Position numbers and translations under genes: made by a program. This document shows positions 42,869 through 52,062 of a DNA stretch of 64,000 nt, one piece after another (within the stretch, counting starts at the first letter, position 1; every line of letters begins with the position of its first letter). Under the pieces are notes generated by a model, which saw only the letters and a list, made by a program, of their open reading frames with translations, was not told where the DNA came from and ran no database searches. Source of the DNA: a virus; IMG/VR virus record IMGVR_UViG_3300042869_000672, positions 1 through 64,000 of that record, one strand, 5' to 3'.

Positions 42869-42876
42869 TATTTATA
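42869..42876 (-). promoter_or_regulatory. T4 consensus late promoter (TATAAATA)
   Basis: Exact TATAAATA on the minus strand, about 20 bases of leader with AGGAG before the ATG at 42843. The best late promoter in the window. Confidence 0.75.
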
Positions 42877-42900
42877 TGGCGTCTTATAGAGGATTAAAAT

Positions 42901-43812
42901 TTATGAACCAGAAATTGCGCTCAAAGAAGACGACGAGGGGCCTACAGTGGTAAATGTCCCACTTGGTTGTAAAAATCCAGAAGGACGAACCTGATCAACT
43001 GTTAGAGTAAGCGTACCGTCAACTAAATCTCCAGGAGGAATTGCCGGTGTTCCGCCTCCTGGCACTGGATCAGTGTATGCATCTAACCACGTTATTCTAA
43101 AATTAACAATGTTTGCTGTTCCTAACAAGTTATTAGAAACATTACAAGACGCTTCTAACCGCCATTTATTATTAGAATATGCCGAGCTACCTGAAATTTC
43201 AGCAAAAGTTTGAAAACTACTAGTTAAAGAAAAGAAATTAATTCCAGAGGGGCCACCTACAAATGCTTGAGCTCCTGCAGAATTCAATAAATTACTCCAC
43301 GATGTATTTTGTGCTTCACCGTTGCCGCCAGTTCTAGTACTAGCGAATCGAATTTTTCCGCCGGCATTAAAGAAGAATCTTGCCTGTTCTGCTGTAGAAA
43401 ATGTAACTGATGCTGTAGCACTAACTGATTGATACCACGAAGAAGTAAATGATGTGCTGTTGATTGCTTCTGTAACAAATTGTCCTGTACCTAGGTCAAA
43501 TCTATTTGTAGTTGCTGTATCTGCAAAGGTATTGTATTGAAAATTAGGTTGGCTGGCACCAAATCTCACCACATCGCCTACAGCCACTGTGGTCAATGCG
43601 GCAGCTGATCCTGTTTGATGTAACAGCGCATTATAGATATCATATCTCAAGGCATCCCATTGAGTCTTTGTTACTGAATTTCCTGCTGCTACTAAAGAAC
43701 TGAATGTGTTTTGTCCGTAACCAGAATTACCAGCTCCCGTGGCCATTACATTGAATATTTTTGTTCTGATTGTGTTATAATCAGTTGCAGAAATAAAATC
43801 ACCGATTGCCAT
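42901..43812 (-). CDS. Virion structural protein, fibre-like
   Basis: 303 residues, rich in Ser, Thr, Ala, Gly and Asn, beta-structure-prone. It starts MAIGDFISATDYNTIRTKIF and has a Pro-rich hinge at about 248-260 (DPVPGGGTPAIPPGD). Similar to structural proteins next to tail fibres in cyanophages (from memory). AAGGA precedes the start. Confidence 0.65.
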   Translation of the reverse strand: MAIGDFISATDYNTIRTKIFNVMATGAGNSGYGQNTFSSLVAAGNSVTKTQWDALRYDIYNALLHQTGSAAALTTVAVGDVVRFGASQPNFQYNTFADTATTNRFDLGTGQFVTEAINSTSFTSSWYQSVSATASVTFSTAEQARFFFNAGGKIRFASTRTGGNGEAQNTSWSNLLNSAGAQAFVGGPSGINFFSLTSSFQTFAEISGSSAYSNNKWRLEASCNVSNNLLGTANIVNFRITWLDAYTDPVPGGGTPAIPPGDLVDGTLTLTVDQVRPSGFLQPSGTFTTVGPSSSSLSAISGS

Positions 43813-43821
43813 AAATTTTCC

Positions 43822-45576
43822 TTATAATACCAATGCTTCAACTAGTTTGCGATCTAGGTCTGTGTTTGATTCTAATGCAATAGCAAACACATCGTTGTCC
43901 TGCGGTTCGGCTGCCACGGCATTGCCATTATTTGCAGCTACAAGACGTTGACCTTTTTTCACTGCTCCTGTAACATACACAGGCACACGCCCTTTGAGAG
44001 CAATATATGTTCCGCCTTCAAGATCTTTGTTCATCATAAATCCAGGATTGGCCGATACCACTCCTACAGCTCGGTCGCCATACTGTGCAGCGGTGACTTC
44101 TTTGTCTCCGCCTACTGCTACCACTGTGCCTACTTCATATTCTTTATCTGCTAGATATTTTTCAGCAAGATCTGCATATTGCGCTGCGGTTGCTGTGCCG
44201 TCGAAGGTATTGGCCAATAAATTTCCTGAACCATCTCTAGCTGCAATTGTGTTGGCTGTTTTTGTAGTCTTAGCAGACCTGTAATCGGGATCTGTGTCTA
44301 CTGCTGCATCATTTATCCTAGTTCTATCTGATTTATCTACAACCCCAATAAATCTAGTAGCAGTAATATTACCACTGCCATCTCTCAAAGCCACAGAAGT
44401 TGCCACTGCGCCAAGTTCTCCAACTAGACTGTTCAAAGTCAAAGCGTTGGTGGCTGTACCTGTGACTGAACCTATCACGTTGCCTGTGAGTGTTCCCGAG
44501 AAGCTGCCTGAGAATATTTTTGTAACCGCGGTATAGGCCACAGAATTGTCGTCAGCAAGTATATTACCTTTGTGTACACCTGTGGTATTTCCGGTTACAT
44601 TACCAGTTAACGCACCTGTAAATGTGGTTGAATGCACGTTGGCCCATTTGGAAACAGCAGAACCAAGAGTAAAGAAATTGTCTGTACCTGGAATCATGCC
44701 GGTTGCGGTTATAATGCCAACATTGCGAAGATCACTATCCGATACTCTTATTCTCAAGGTTATAGTGTTGCCTAATCTGTTTTCAATAATAGGTTCATCG
44801 CCGTTTTCAACACGGATTCTTAAATCATTTTGATCGCCTACTGTAAGACCGGCATCGGCGAAAGCAATTGCATTGGTAAAGGATACCTCACCCAGTCTAA
44901 CATATTCACTAGCAGGAAAGCCGCCTAATCTCAACGCATTACTTGCTGATCCCCAGAAATAATGATCTGTGGTTGTTACTCCGGTAGTTCCGTTAGTGTT
45001 AACTAAGTTGACACCTTTTTTGATCACCGAAAATCCTGTTATAGGATTTAAAACGCTGTTTAAGGTAAATGCATCTTTGCTGACGATTGATATTACATCA
45101 CCGCCAGATTGAAATTTTACTATGGTATGATTGTTGTTGAGAGTGTCTTTGACTACCTGTGCTTGTACTGCTGATGCACCTAGATCTGGCAAGGTTTCAG
45201 GGCCAATTAATACAAATTCAGTGCCAGTATAGGCATACAGTTGTTCGGCTCCGGTATCAAACCAAAAATCTCCGGCCTGCAATCCGCTAGGAGGAGTAGG
45301 TCCTATCTCTGCGCCGCTGGCTGTTCTAAATTTTGTGCCGTCGTAAAATCGTAGTTTTTTTAGGCCACTGTCATACCAAATTTGACCAGTTACTCTTTTT
45401 GGAGGGGCTGATGTATTGGCAAAGTTTTCCAGCAAATGTAGGAAATTCTCGTTCTGTACTTCGCCGTAGCCAGCGTAATTTTTACCTACAAAACGCAAAT
45501 CAGTGGTGGTATCAATGGTACCGTCGTCGACAGAGACTAAGAACGTTCCATTAAATTTGTCTACTTGATATGCCAT
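43822..45576 (-). CDS. Tail fibre protein, paralogue 4
   Basis: 584 residues. Begins with the shared head module (MAYQVDKFNGTFLVSVDDGT, YAGYGEVQNENFLHLLENFA, GQIWYD). Middle: repeated Thr/Gly/Asn strands (GNVTGNTTGVHKGN). C-terminal domain: ATAAQYADLAEKYLADKEYE and GRVPVYVTGAVKKGQ, shared with paralogue 3. An SD (GGAG) and a late promoter precede it. Host-binding fibre. Confidence 0.85.
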   Translation of the reverse strand: MAYQVDKFNGTFLVSVDDGTIDTTTDLRFVGKNYAGYGEVQNENFLHLLENFANTSAPPKRVTGQIWYDSGLKKLRFYDGTKFRTASGAEIGPTPPSGLQAGDFWFDTGAEQLYAYTGTEFVLIGPETLPDLGASAVQAQVVKDTLNNNHTIVKFQSGGDVISIVSKDAFTLNSVLNPITGFSVIKKGVNLVNTNGTTGVTTTDHYFWGSASNALRLGGFPASEYVRLGEVSFTNAIAFADAGLTVGDQNDLRIRVENGDEPIIENRLGNTITLRIRVSDSDLRNVGIITATGMIPGTDNFFTLGSAVSKWANVHSTTFTGALTGNVTGNTTGVHKGNILADDNSVAYTAVTKIFSGSFSGTLTGNVIGSVTGTATNALTLNSLVGELGAVATSVALRDGSGNITATRFIGVVDKSDRTRINDAAVDTDPDYRSAKTTKTANTIAARDGSGNLLANTFDGTATAAQYADLAEKYLADKEYEVGTVVAVGGDKEVTAAQYGDRAVGVVSANPGFMMNKDLEGGTYIALKGRVPVYVTGAVKKGQRLVAANNGNAVAAEPQDNDVFAIALESNTDLDRKLVEALVL

Positions 45577-45598
45577 TGATCAACTCCGTTGTAACTAT

Positions 45599-45606
45599 TA
45601 TTTATC
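45599..45606 (-). promoter_or_regulatory. T4-type late promoter (GATAAATA)
   Basis: Minus-strand GATAAATA, leader about 17 bases with GGAG before the ATG at 45576. Confidence 0.6.
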
Positions 45607-45620
45607 GTAAATACACCCAT

Positions 45621-47438
45621 TTAAACTCTGCCCACTGCTACTTCTATAACACCACTTACACCATCAAAATCAACTAGAGCTTTACCTATAATTGTACCTA
45701 TTTGAGGATTAATTGCTTTTCTAGCATATCCTTCGCCTGCACTCATTAGCATATCACCTTTAGATATTTTACCGCGGACCTTACAAGGGGCTCTACCCTG
45801 TAATGCAATGGCAACTACATAGTTACCACTACATTCGCTGTTCATTAGGTATGCAGGATCTGTTGAGACAATACCCGCTAGTCTATTTGTGCCGTCTTCT
45901 GCTAGAGTTACTTCAAACTCACCACCAAATTCAAGTACTGTACCTGGCTCATAATCTTGATCTGCTACATATTTTTCAGCAAGATCTGCGTATTGTGCAG
46001 CAGTGGCTGTACCTACAAAAAAGTTGGCATGCACGTTGTTCCATTTTGCAGTGGATATTCCTAGATCGGTAGTAGCAGTATTTACTGGGATCATAGCTGG
46101 AGCATTGAGTCCCCCTAACGCCAATGCGGTAGCTGCATTTACCATAGAGATTGCAGCCGTACTTGACGGTTGCGTTGGATCAAGAATTGTGAAATGTATT
46201 CCAGAATTACGTGAATGTAATGTTGGTATTGTGGATGCGTCTAAATATATTCTCAAAGGCGCCACACTGGTGCTAGGTCCTCCGAGTGTAATGCCGGTTG
46301 CGCCAGCGACATCTAGAGAAGATAGAGTTCCTACATTAGTAAGGTCGGAATCTACTATGTTGGTTGCCAATTGAGTGCCAGTCAATGTGTTGCCGTCTGC
46401 AGGTACTGTGATATTTGCACTACCGTCAAACAGTACTGTGTTGATTGTTCTTGCTGTTTGTAATTTTGTAGCTGTGAATGCATTACCGGATAAAGTGGCC
46501 CCTATAAATTCGTTGGCTGATACTATGTTAAAAGTACTAGTTCCACTGGCAGTGGTCACGTTACCTGAGACATTGCCAAGTAGATTAGCAGTGATTGTTC
46601 CTGCTGAAAAATCTCCGGCACTATCTCTAGCCACAATTTTACCTATGACATTACTGGGGCTAGCATCCACACTCCAAGTAGTGGCTGTTGATCCATTAAA
46701 ATTTGCACCTGTAAGATACGTGCCTCTTGATAATGTGTTTGTGGTGTTGGATGTTATGGTTATGTCTGTTTGGCCATCGAAATACACCCCGTTAATGAGT
46801 CTACCAGGATTCAATTTACTGGCAGATTCTGCATTTCCCACCAGTGAGCCTATTACTGGCCTAGCTGTTGAGATATTGGTTCCTGCCTGCAGGATTGAAA
46901 ATCCAGGTATAGCGTTGGCATCATCAATGGTAAAGGCATCATCGACACATACCGCCAACACTGTGCCATCTACTACCACCTTGATAGCTGCATGTTCAGT
47001 GCCATTGCTATCCATAATTTTTTCAGCTAGAACTTTGGTTGTATCAAAACCTTCAATAGCTTCAGGTCCTATCAATTTCCAAAATCCAGAATCATATACA
47101 AAAAGTTGATCTGTGATATCTTTGTACCAAATGCCGCCGTCGAATCCTTCTGGTTCAGTGTCACTAATAACAGCAGATCCCACAGGAGTCCAGGCTGTAC
47201 CATTATAAACATTCAGTGCGCCAACATCGGTGTTATACCATGTTTGTCCTGTGATTGGTCTAGACGGTGGATTTTCATTGGCAAAATTTTCAAGCAAAAA
47301 CAAAAAATTTTCATTTTGTGTTTCACCATAGCCAGTGTAGTTTCTGCCAAGCAATCCTAGACTGGTTGAGGTATCTAGTGTGCCATCTTCTAGCACTACT
47401 AATTGCTGACCGCTAAATCTGTTTATGATATATGCCAT
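45621..47438 (-). CDS. Tail fibre protein, paralogue 3
   Basis: 605 residues. Shared head module at 1-125 (GRNYTGYGETQNENFLFLLE, GQTWYN). Beta-rich Thr/Ser/Gly middle. C-terminal domain with ATAAQYADLAEKYVADQDYE, GIVSTDPAYLMN and GRAPCKVRGKISKGD, also present in paralogue 4. The head module likely anchors the fibre to the baseplate. GGAG upstream. Confidence 0.85.
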   Translation of the reverse strand: MAYIINRFSGQQLVVLEDGTLDTSTSLGLLGRNYTGYGETQNENFLFLLENFANENPPSRPITGQTWYNTDVGALNVYNGTAWTPVGSAVISDTEPEGFDGGIWYKDITDQLFVYDSGFWKLIGPEAIEGFDTTKVLAEKIMDSNGTEHAAIKVVVDGTVLAVCVDDAFTIDDANAIPGFSILQAGTNISTARPVIGSLVGNAESASKLNPGRLINGVYFDGQTDITITSNTTNTLSRGTYLTGANFNGSTATTWSVDASPSNVIGKIVARDSAGDFSAGTITANLLGNVSGNVTTASGTSTFNIVSANEFIGATLSGNAFTATKLQTARTINTVLFDGSANITVPADGNTLTGTQLATNIVDSDLTNVGTLSSLDVAGATGITLGGPSTSVAPLRIYLDASTIPTLHSRNSGIHFTILDPTQPSSTAAISMVNAATALALGGLNAPAMIPVNTATTDLGISTAKWNNVHANFFVGTATAAQYADLAEKYVADQDYEPGTVLEFGGEFEVTLAEDGTNRLAGIVSTDPAYLMNSECSGNYVVAIALQGRAPCKVRGKISKGDMLMSAGEGYARKAINPQIGTIIGKALVDFDGVSGVIEVAVGRV

Positions 47439-47464
47439 TTATCGCTCCGTTACATATTTAACCA

Positions 47465-49303
47465 TTAAGATACAAATACCCATGCTCCAGAAATAATCTG
47501 GAATGTTTTAACTATCCTTGAAACCACCAAGCCAGGCGCTGCCACTGTAGCAGTGGTAAAACTAACGTTGTTTATACCAAACGCTGTGCCTGTTGGAGTC
47601 ACAAATTCAGTTGAAGAAGTTGATAACAATGGATTAATATCAAGATTGGTAGTACTGTTGATCAACAGTGAACACAGCACTCTAGCAATGGTGCCATTGT
47701 TGTATTCTGCTACCGGTGATATTTGTTCTAATAGTGTGGCAATACCTGCATTAGAAATACCGTCGGATATGTCTAGGCTGAGCACAATACTTCTAGCTTT
47801 GATGGTATTATCAACATAATTTTTTGTGGCAGCATCTTGTGCAGAAGTTGGGTCTGCTACTGATTTGATCTTTTTGCTGCCTAGGTTAAGGCCACCTGTG
47901 CCGTCAATAAGCAATGACAGATCAGTGTTTGATGTTGTTACTTGTATAGCTGCATCATTGAGATATAGACTATCCACAGATAATTGTGTTTGTACACCGA
48001 AGCTGGTTACACCTGGAATGCTGGTAATTCCAGGACCCAGTGATGTACCCGACAACACAGTCACTCCGTCAATTTTAAATTCTTTGCCTGTGGCTAAATT
48101 TATGTGTTCTGAACTAGTCCATGCAGCACTGGCCAATGCAGGTAGAGCATCATTGTAGCCTTCGGCAGTTGCAGTACCGCTGGTAGCCTGTGCTGCTTGA
48201 CCTACATCATGCCATAAAAATACATGGCTAGCAGCTCCTTGTAGTACCACTCCGCCGCTAGCCGCATTTGCATCTGTGGGCACAATACCGGTTTGTTTGG
48301 CCAACACTATGTTTTTGTCTTCAATAGTCACAGTACTGGTATTCACTGTGACTACATCTCCATTCACAGTTAGGTCTCCCTGCACTGTGAGACTTCCACC
48401 TATTTGTACTTCACTAGTAGGAAAGCCATCATATAAACTAATTCGACGAGCATCAGCTTCTATGGTGACTGCTGATTCTGCGATAACATCTCGTCTAACG
48501 TTGAAAGTCATCTGCTTGTTTGAAGCAATGTTGGCAATGATTAAATTACCGTCTTGAACTTGAAATTGTCCTTGGTTGGCATCTCCAATAATCAAACCTA
48601 AATTTGATGAAATAATAATCTGTCCGTTAACAATATTACTTGTATCGTTTCTAACATATAGGCTTGCAGGTTGTCCTCCAAGTTTTTCACTGTTTGTCAC
48701 AGTGACGTTGAATTTAAGATTAGTCAATGTTCCTGCGCTGAATCCAGGTATGATGCTGCCACTGAATCCATCAATGGGAAGTTTGGGAGTGAATGCGTCT
48801 TTGGAAAAAATACCCAGCAATATACCGTTGGCATAGAGATATACCACCACTCGATTTTGATTTAGTGAGTCTAGAATATTCACTACCTTTAAACCACTAA
48901 TACCTTGAGTTACAGAATAATCTGGCCCTAATAATATTGTGTTTGTGCCGTCAAAGAAATACAACTGCTTAGCCACATCATTGAACCATAGATCTCCCAC
49001 ACCCAGATTCAAGGGTTGTTGACTGGATATTGTAGCAGAGCTTACTGGTACAAAGCCGGTTCCGCTGTAGACTTTTAATTTTAATTCACTTACATCGAAC
49101 CAAATCTGTCCTCTAATAGGACTTGTAGGTTGGCTAGAGCTGGAAAAATTTTCCAACAGTTTGACAAAATTTTCATTAATTGATTCACCAAAGCCACTGT
49201 AGTTTTTTCCTACCAGTGTAAGATCTGTTGATAACTCATCTATCTGACCATCTGCCACTGTGGCTAAAATTGTTCCGTCAGTTTTGTTAATTGTATATGC
49301 CAT
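47465..49303 (-). CDS. Tail fibre protein, paralogue 2
   Basis: 612 residues. Shared head module (YSGFGESINENFVKLLENFS, GQIWFD). Middle segment GDLTVNGDVVTVNTSTVTIE and a DPTSAQDAATKNYVD helix-turn block are typical of T4-like fibre proteins. It lacks the AAQYADLAEKY domain of paralogues 3 and 4; the C-terminal part is different. Confidence 0.82.
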   Translation of the reverse strand: MAYTINKTDGTILATVADGQIDELSTDLTLVGKNYSGFGESINENFVKLLENFSSSSQPTSPIRGQIWFDVSELKLKVYSGTGFVPVSSATISSQQPLNLGVGDLWFNDVAKQLYFFDGTNTILLGPDYSVTQGISGLKVVNILDSLNQNRVVVYLYANGILLGIFSKDAFTPKLPIDGFSGSIIPGFSAGTLTNLKFNVTVTNSEKLGGQPASLYVRNDTSNIVNGQIIISSNLGLIIGDANQGQFQVQDGNLIIANIASNKQMTFNVRRDVIAESAVTIEADARRISLYDGFPTSEVQIGGSLTVQGDLTVNGDVVTVNTSTVTIEDKNIVLAKQTGIVPTDANAASGGVVLQGAASHVFLWHDVGQAAQATSGTATAEGYNDALPALASAAWTSSEHINLATGKEFKIDGVTVLSGTSLGPGITSIPGVTSFGVQTQLSVDSLYLNDAAIQVTTSNTDLSLLIDGTGGLNLGSKKIKSVADPTSAQDAATKNYVDNTIKARSIVLSLDISDGISNAGIATLLEQISPVAEYNNGTIARVLCSLLINSTTNLDINPLLSTSSTEFVTPTGTAFGINNVSFTTATVAAPGLVVSRIVKTFQIISGAWVFVS

Positions 49304-49314
49304 TTGTTTTTACC

Positions 49315-51387
49315 TTAGAATGCTGGCGGACCAGAATGAATAATATAATTCAATGTCAAAAACGGATTTATAACTGAAAATTCTTGCCCCAGTGTTCCGG
49401 ATGTTTTAATGCCTCCCGAACTGGGGATATATTGACTTTGTCCCACAGTGGTTGGACCTTTTTCTGAGAAAGATCCCACATCACTAGGTATGGCACTATC
49501 TACTCTAGTTGCAAAGTATTGTTGTCCAGTTGATCCTTTCATGTTGTGTTCATGATCTGGTAAATTCAATACAGTAAGCGTGTTGGCACTTTGTCCACCG
49601 CTGTCACCGAGATTGTCGGGAGCGGTGCCGGATACTCTATCTACATTTCCGCCACCTGCATCAATAAAGCCACCTGTGCTATTAGGCACAGTAAAAGCAT
49701 TATCCATATTGTCTTTGCCAAGAGGAAATCTACCTCTGAGATCCGGTACCTTAAACGTATTGATACCGTTAAGAGCTGCCGCTCCATTGTAGGTTGTGCC
49801 AATAACATCATATAAATCAGAATATTTTGTCTGTTCAAGTTCGCTGCCGTCGCATAAGATATAACCATATGGAGCTTCTGCCCCGGCATACGGCAATATA
49901 GCTCCAATCGGCACAGCTAAATCAGCAACAAAGGTGTTTCGTGTTTCTTTGATCAGACCAATACTAGGTCGAAAAACCAATACAGTATCTTGCGGGGTCG
50001 ATATTAAAGGAAAAGGTTCGTCTTTGCTACTGATTAATGCAGAGGTCAAGGTAGTAGTAAATGTTTTAGTATTTCCGCCCACCTGTCCATCGAATATAAA
50101 AGATGGAGCTGTTACGTCTCCTTCCATTTTAAATGTTGATGTAAATTTTAAGTTTGTTGCCGTAGATGCATTGCCGACAATGTTTCCGGTCAAAACTCCT
50201 TCAATAGTTTCAGCTATTAAATTTTTAGTTCTAACATTTTTCCAACGTTTCAACACCGTACCACTGTCATAAAAATCTGTAGCAGACGGCTGTATATTAT
50301 CAAATTCGCTGACTCCGGTAACTTTGAGCCCATCTCCAATAATTAGATTCTTTGTAATAGCTGCGCCGCCGGCAGTTCTAAATGTACCGTTATTGAAATT
50401 AGAACTTGCTGTGGTGCCTGTTAGAATTAGTGAACCATTGGTTTTAATATTGCCATCAACATGTAGGGCCTCATCTGGCGATAACACATTGATACCCACG
50501 GTGTTGCCAATTACTCGTAGTACTGTGGATGGAATACCATCATTATTAATTTGCAAATCGATACTGCCGCCGGGAGTTGAATCATAAATCCTAGAAGCTA
50601 CATCTGAAGTGGTAAGACTAAATGTACCATTGACTCCGATAGTAACACCTTGATTATTTCTAACATTGATGCCAAATTCGGTGGTATTGACAATATCAGA
50701 GCGCAAGAATTTGGCTGCAGGAATTTCAACATCTGAAACAATCAGTGACTCGGCAGATGTTGCAGCTCCATATATTTTGGTATCAAATCCGCCAAGACCA
50801 ATATTGTTTTCTGTAATGTTTAGTCCAGACTTGATGGTAATAAATCCTGAAAGAGATAATTTTGGAGTAAAACTATCCTTGCTGAATATAATTACTGGAA
50901 TATCTTCAATGTAAAATATCAATATCACTCTAGATACGTTATCTGAATCTGTAATAGATTCCACTATAGGACCGCTTCGTAGTCCTGTTGAAAAGTTAGG
51001 TCCTACTAGAATCCAGCGTGTGCCACTGTAGACATATAGCTGTTGATTGGTGGTGTCTACCCATAGTTCTCCAACTTTTGACTGTTCAGTAGAAGGTTCA
51101 ACTCCACCTTTCTGGATGTTGCTGGCTGCCTTCCAGGCTGTACTGTCCCACAACTGAAGTACACCGTCAGTTGTGTTATACCACAGTTGACCTTCAACAG
51201 GATTTACTGGTTGTGTTTCTTTGGCAAAATTTTCTAACAGTGCTAAAAAATTTTCAGCTATTGTCTGACCGTATCCTGTTACGTTTCTACCAGGGAATGT
51301 TAAACTGGTGTCTGTGCTGGAAGTATTGTCGTATACCGTGATTGGTAACTTGTTGTCTTTGTCTGTAAAATTAACAATATATGGCAT
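49315..51387 (-). CDS. Tail fibre protein with collar domain, paralogue 1
   Basis: 690 residues. Shared head module (VTGYGQTIAENFLALLENFA, GQLWYN), long beta-rich shaft, and a phage tail collar domain at about 490-620: PIGAILPYAGAEAPYGYILC, then VPDLRGRFPLG and LNLPDHEHNM. That domain is common at receptor-binding tips. GAGG precedes the start. Confidence 0.88.
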   Translation of the reverse strand: MPYIVNFTDKDNKLPITVYDNTSSTDTSLTFPGRNVTGYGQTIAENFLALLENFAKETQPVNPVEGQLWYNTTDGVLQLWDSTAWKAASNIQKGGVEPSTEQSKVGELWVDTTNQQLYVYSGTRWILVGPNFSTGLRSGPIVESITDSDNVSRVILIFYIEDIPVIIFSKDSFTPKLSLSGFITIKSGLNITENNIGLGGFDTKIYGAATSAESLIVSDVEIPAAKFLRSDIVNTTEFGINVRNNQGVTIGVNGTFSLTTSDVASRIYDSTPGGSIDLQINNDGIPSTVLRVIGNTVGINVLSPDEALHVDGNIKTNGSLILTGTTASSNFNNGTFRTAGGAAITKNLIIGDGLKVTGVSEFDNIQPSATDFYDSGTVLKRWKNVRTKNLIAETIEGVLTGNIVGNASTATNLKFTSTFKMEGDVTAPSFIFDGQVGGNTKTFTTTLTSALISSKDEPFPLISTPQDTVLVFRPSIGLIKETRNTFVADLAVPIGAILPYAGAEAPYGYILCDGSELEQTKYSDLYDVIGTTYNGAAALNGINTFKVPDLRGRFPLGKDNMDNAFTVPNSTGGFIDAGGGNVDRVSGTAPDNLGDSGGQSANTLTVLNLPDHEHNMKGSTGQQYFATRVDSAIPSDVGSFSEKGPTTVGQSQYIPSSGGIKTSGTLGQEFSVINPFLTLNYIIHSGPPAF

Positions 51388-51389
51388 TT

Positions 51390-52049
51390 TTAGACCTCAG
51401 TGAAACTGGTTAAACTTTGAATACGTATCGTGTAGTCAATTTGTAACAGTCTATTTAATGACTTTTGCACAGGATGGAATATCACATGCGTTAACAGCTT
51501 TCCGGTTCCCAATGGGTCAAAGGATACTAATCCTAATTCATCAAACACAAAATTGCCACTCATATCCACACTGTTGTCAAATGCTTCCTGACCGTCTGGC
51601 TCACCGTAGTCTAATATGCAACTGATGATGATATCACTATAGGTAGCTCCGCTGACATGGCGAATCTGCATTTTATTTCTTATAGGATCTACGTTTTCTA
51701 TAGCAGTTTGATCTATGACTTTTTGGAATGTTTGATTATATAGGCTGGTGTTTATGCCCACTGTATTGGGTGTTAGATACGTGATAAGACCTGTGGGATC
51801 AACGTTTGTGCCACCATTGCCAAACACCATTTGATATAGCGTGCCTTGGCCTTGATTGCTAAGACTGTTTACCATGGCCACACTCATATTTTCATAATGA
51901 ATTGCGTTTCTTTTGTCGATTAAAACTTCACCGCTGGTTGGATCAAATATCTTTATATGACCTTCAAAATGAAATCCACCGGTTTCATTAGGCAGTTTTT
52001 CAGGTTTTTCGCTATTGTTTGGCATGATGTTTTCTTGTTGGTTATTCAT
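51390..52049 (-). CDS. Baseplate or virion structural protein
   Basis: 219 residues. An N-terminal polar segment is followed by FHFEGHIKIFDPTSGEVLID and a beta-rich body (QIRHVSGATYSDIIISCIL). A late promoter precedes the ATG at 52049; a second in-frame ATG at 52025 is an alternative. Resembles structural proteins encoded between the large tail protein and fibres in T4-like marine phages. Confidence 0.65.
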   Translation of the reverse strand: MNNQQENIMPNNSEKPEKLPNETGGFHFEGHIKIFDPTSGEVLIDKRNAIHYENMSVAMVNSLSNQGQGTLYQMVFGNGGTNVDPTGLITYLTPNTVGINTSLYNQTFQKVIDQTAIENVDPIRNKMQIRHVSGATYSDIIISCILDYGEPDGQEAFDNSVDMSGNFVFDELGLVSFDPLGTGKLLTHVIFHPVQKSLNRLLQIDYTIRIQSLTSFTEV

Positions 52050-52054
52050 AGTAG

Positions 52055-52062
52055 TATTTATT
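52055..52062 (-). promoter_or_regulatory. T4-type late promoter (AATAAATA)
   Basis: Minus-strand AATAAATACTACT followed at once by the ATG at 52049. By T4 numbering, the ATG would be at +1. It overlaps the end of the giant gene. Confidence 0.6.

Noticed and set aside
46375-47109. Long plus-strand open frame opposite tail fibre paralogue 3
   Set aside because: Its product is a hydrophobic low-complexity mirror of the Thr/Ser/Gly-rich fibre gene; similar frames occur opposite all fibre genes.
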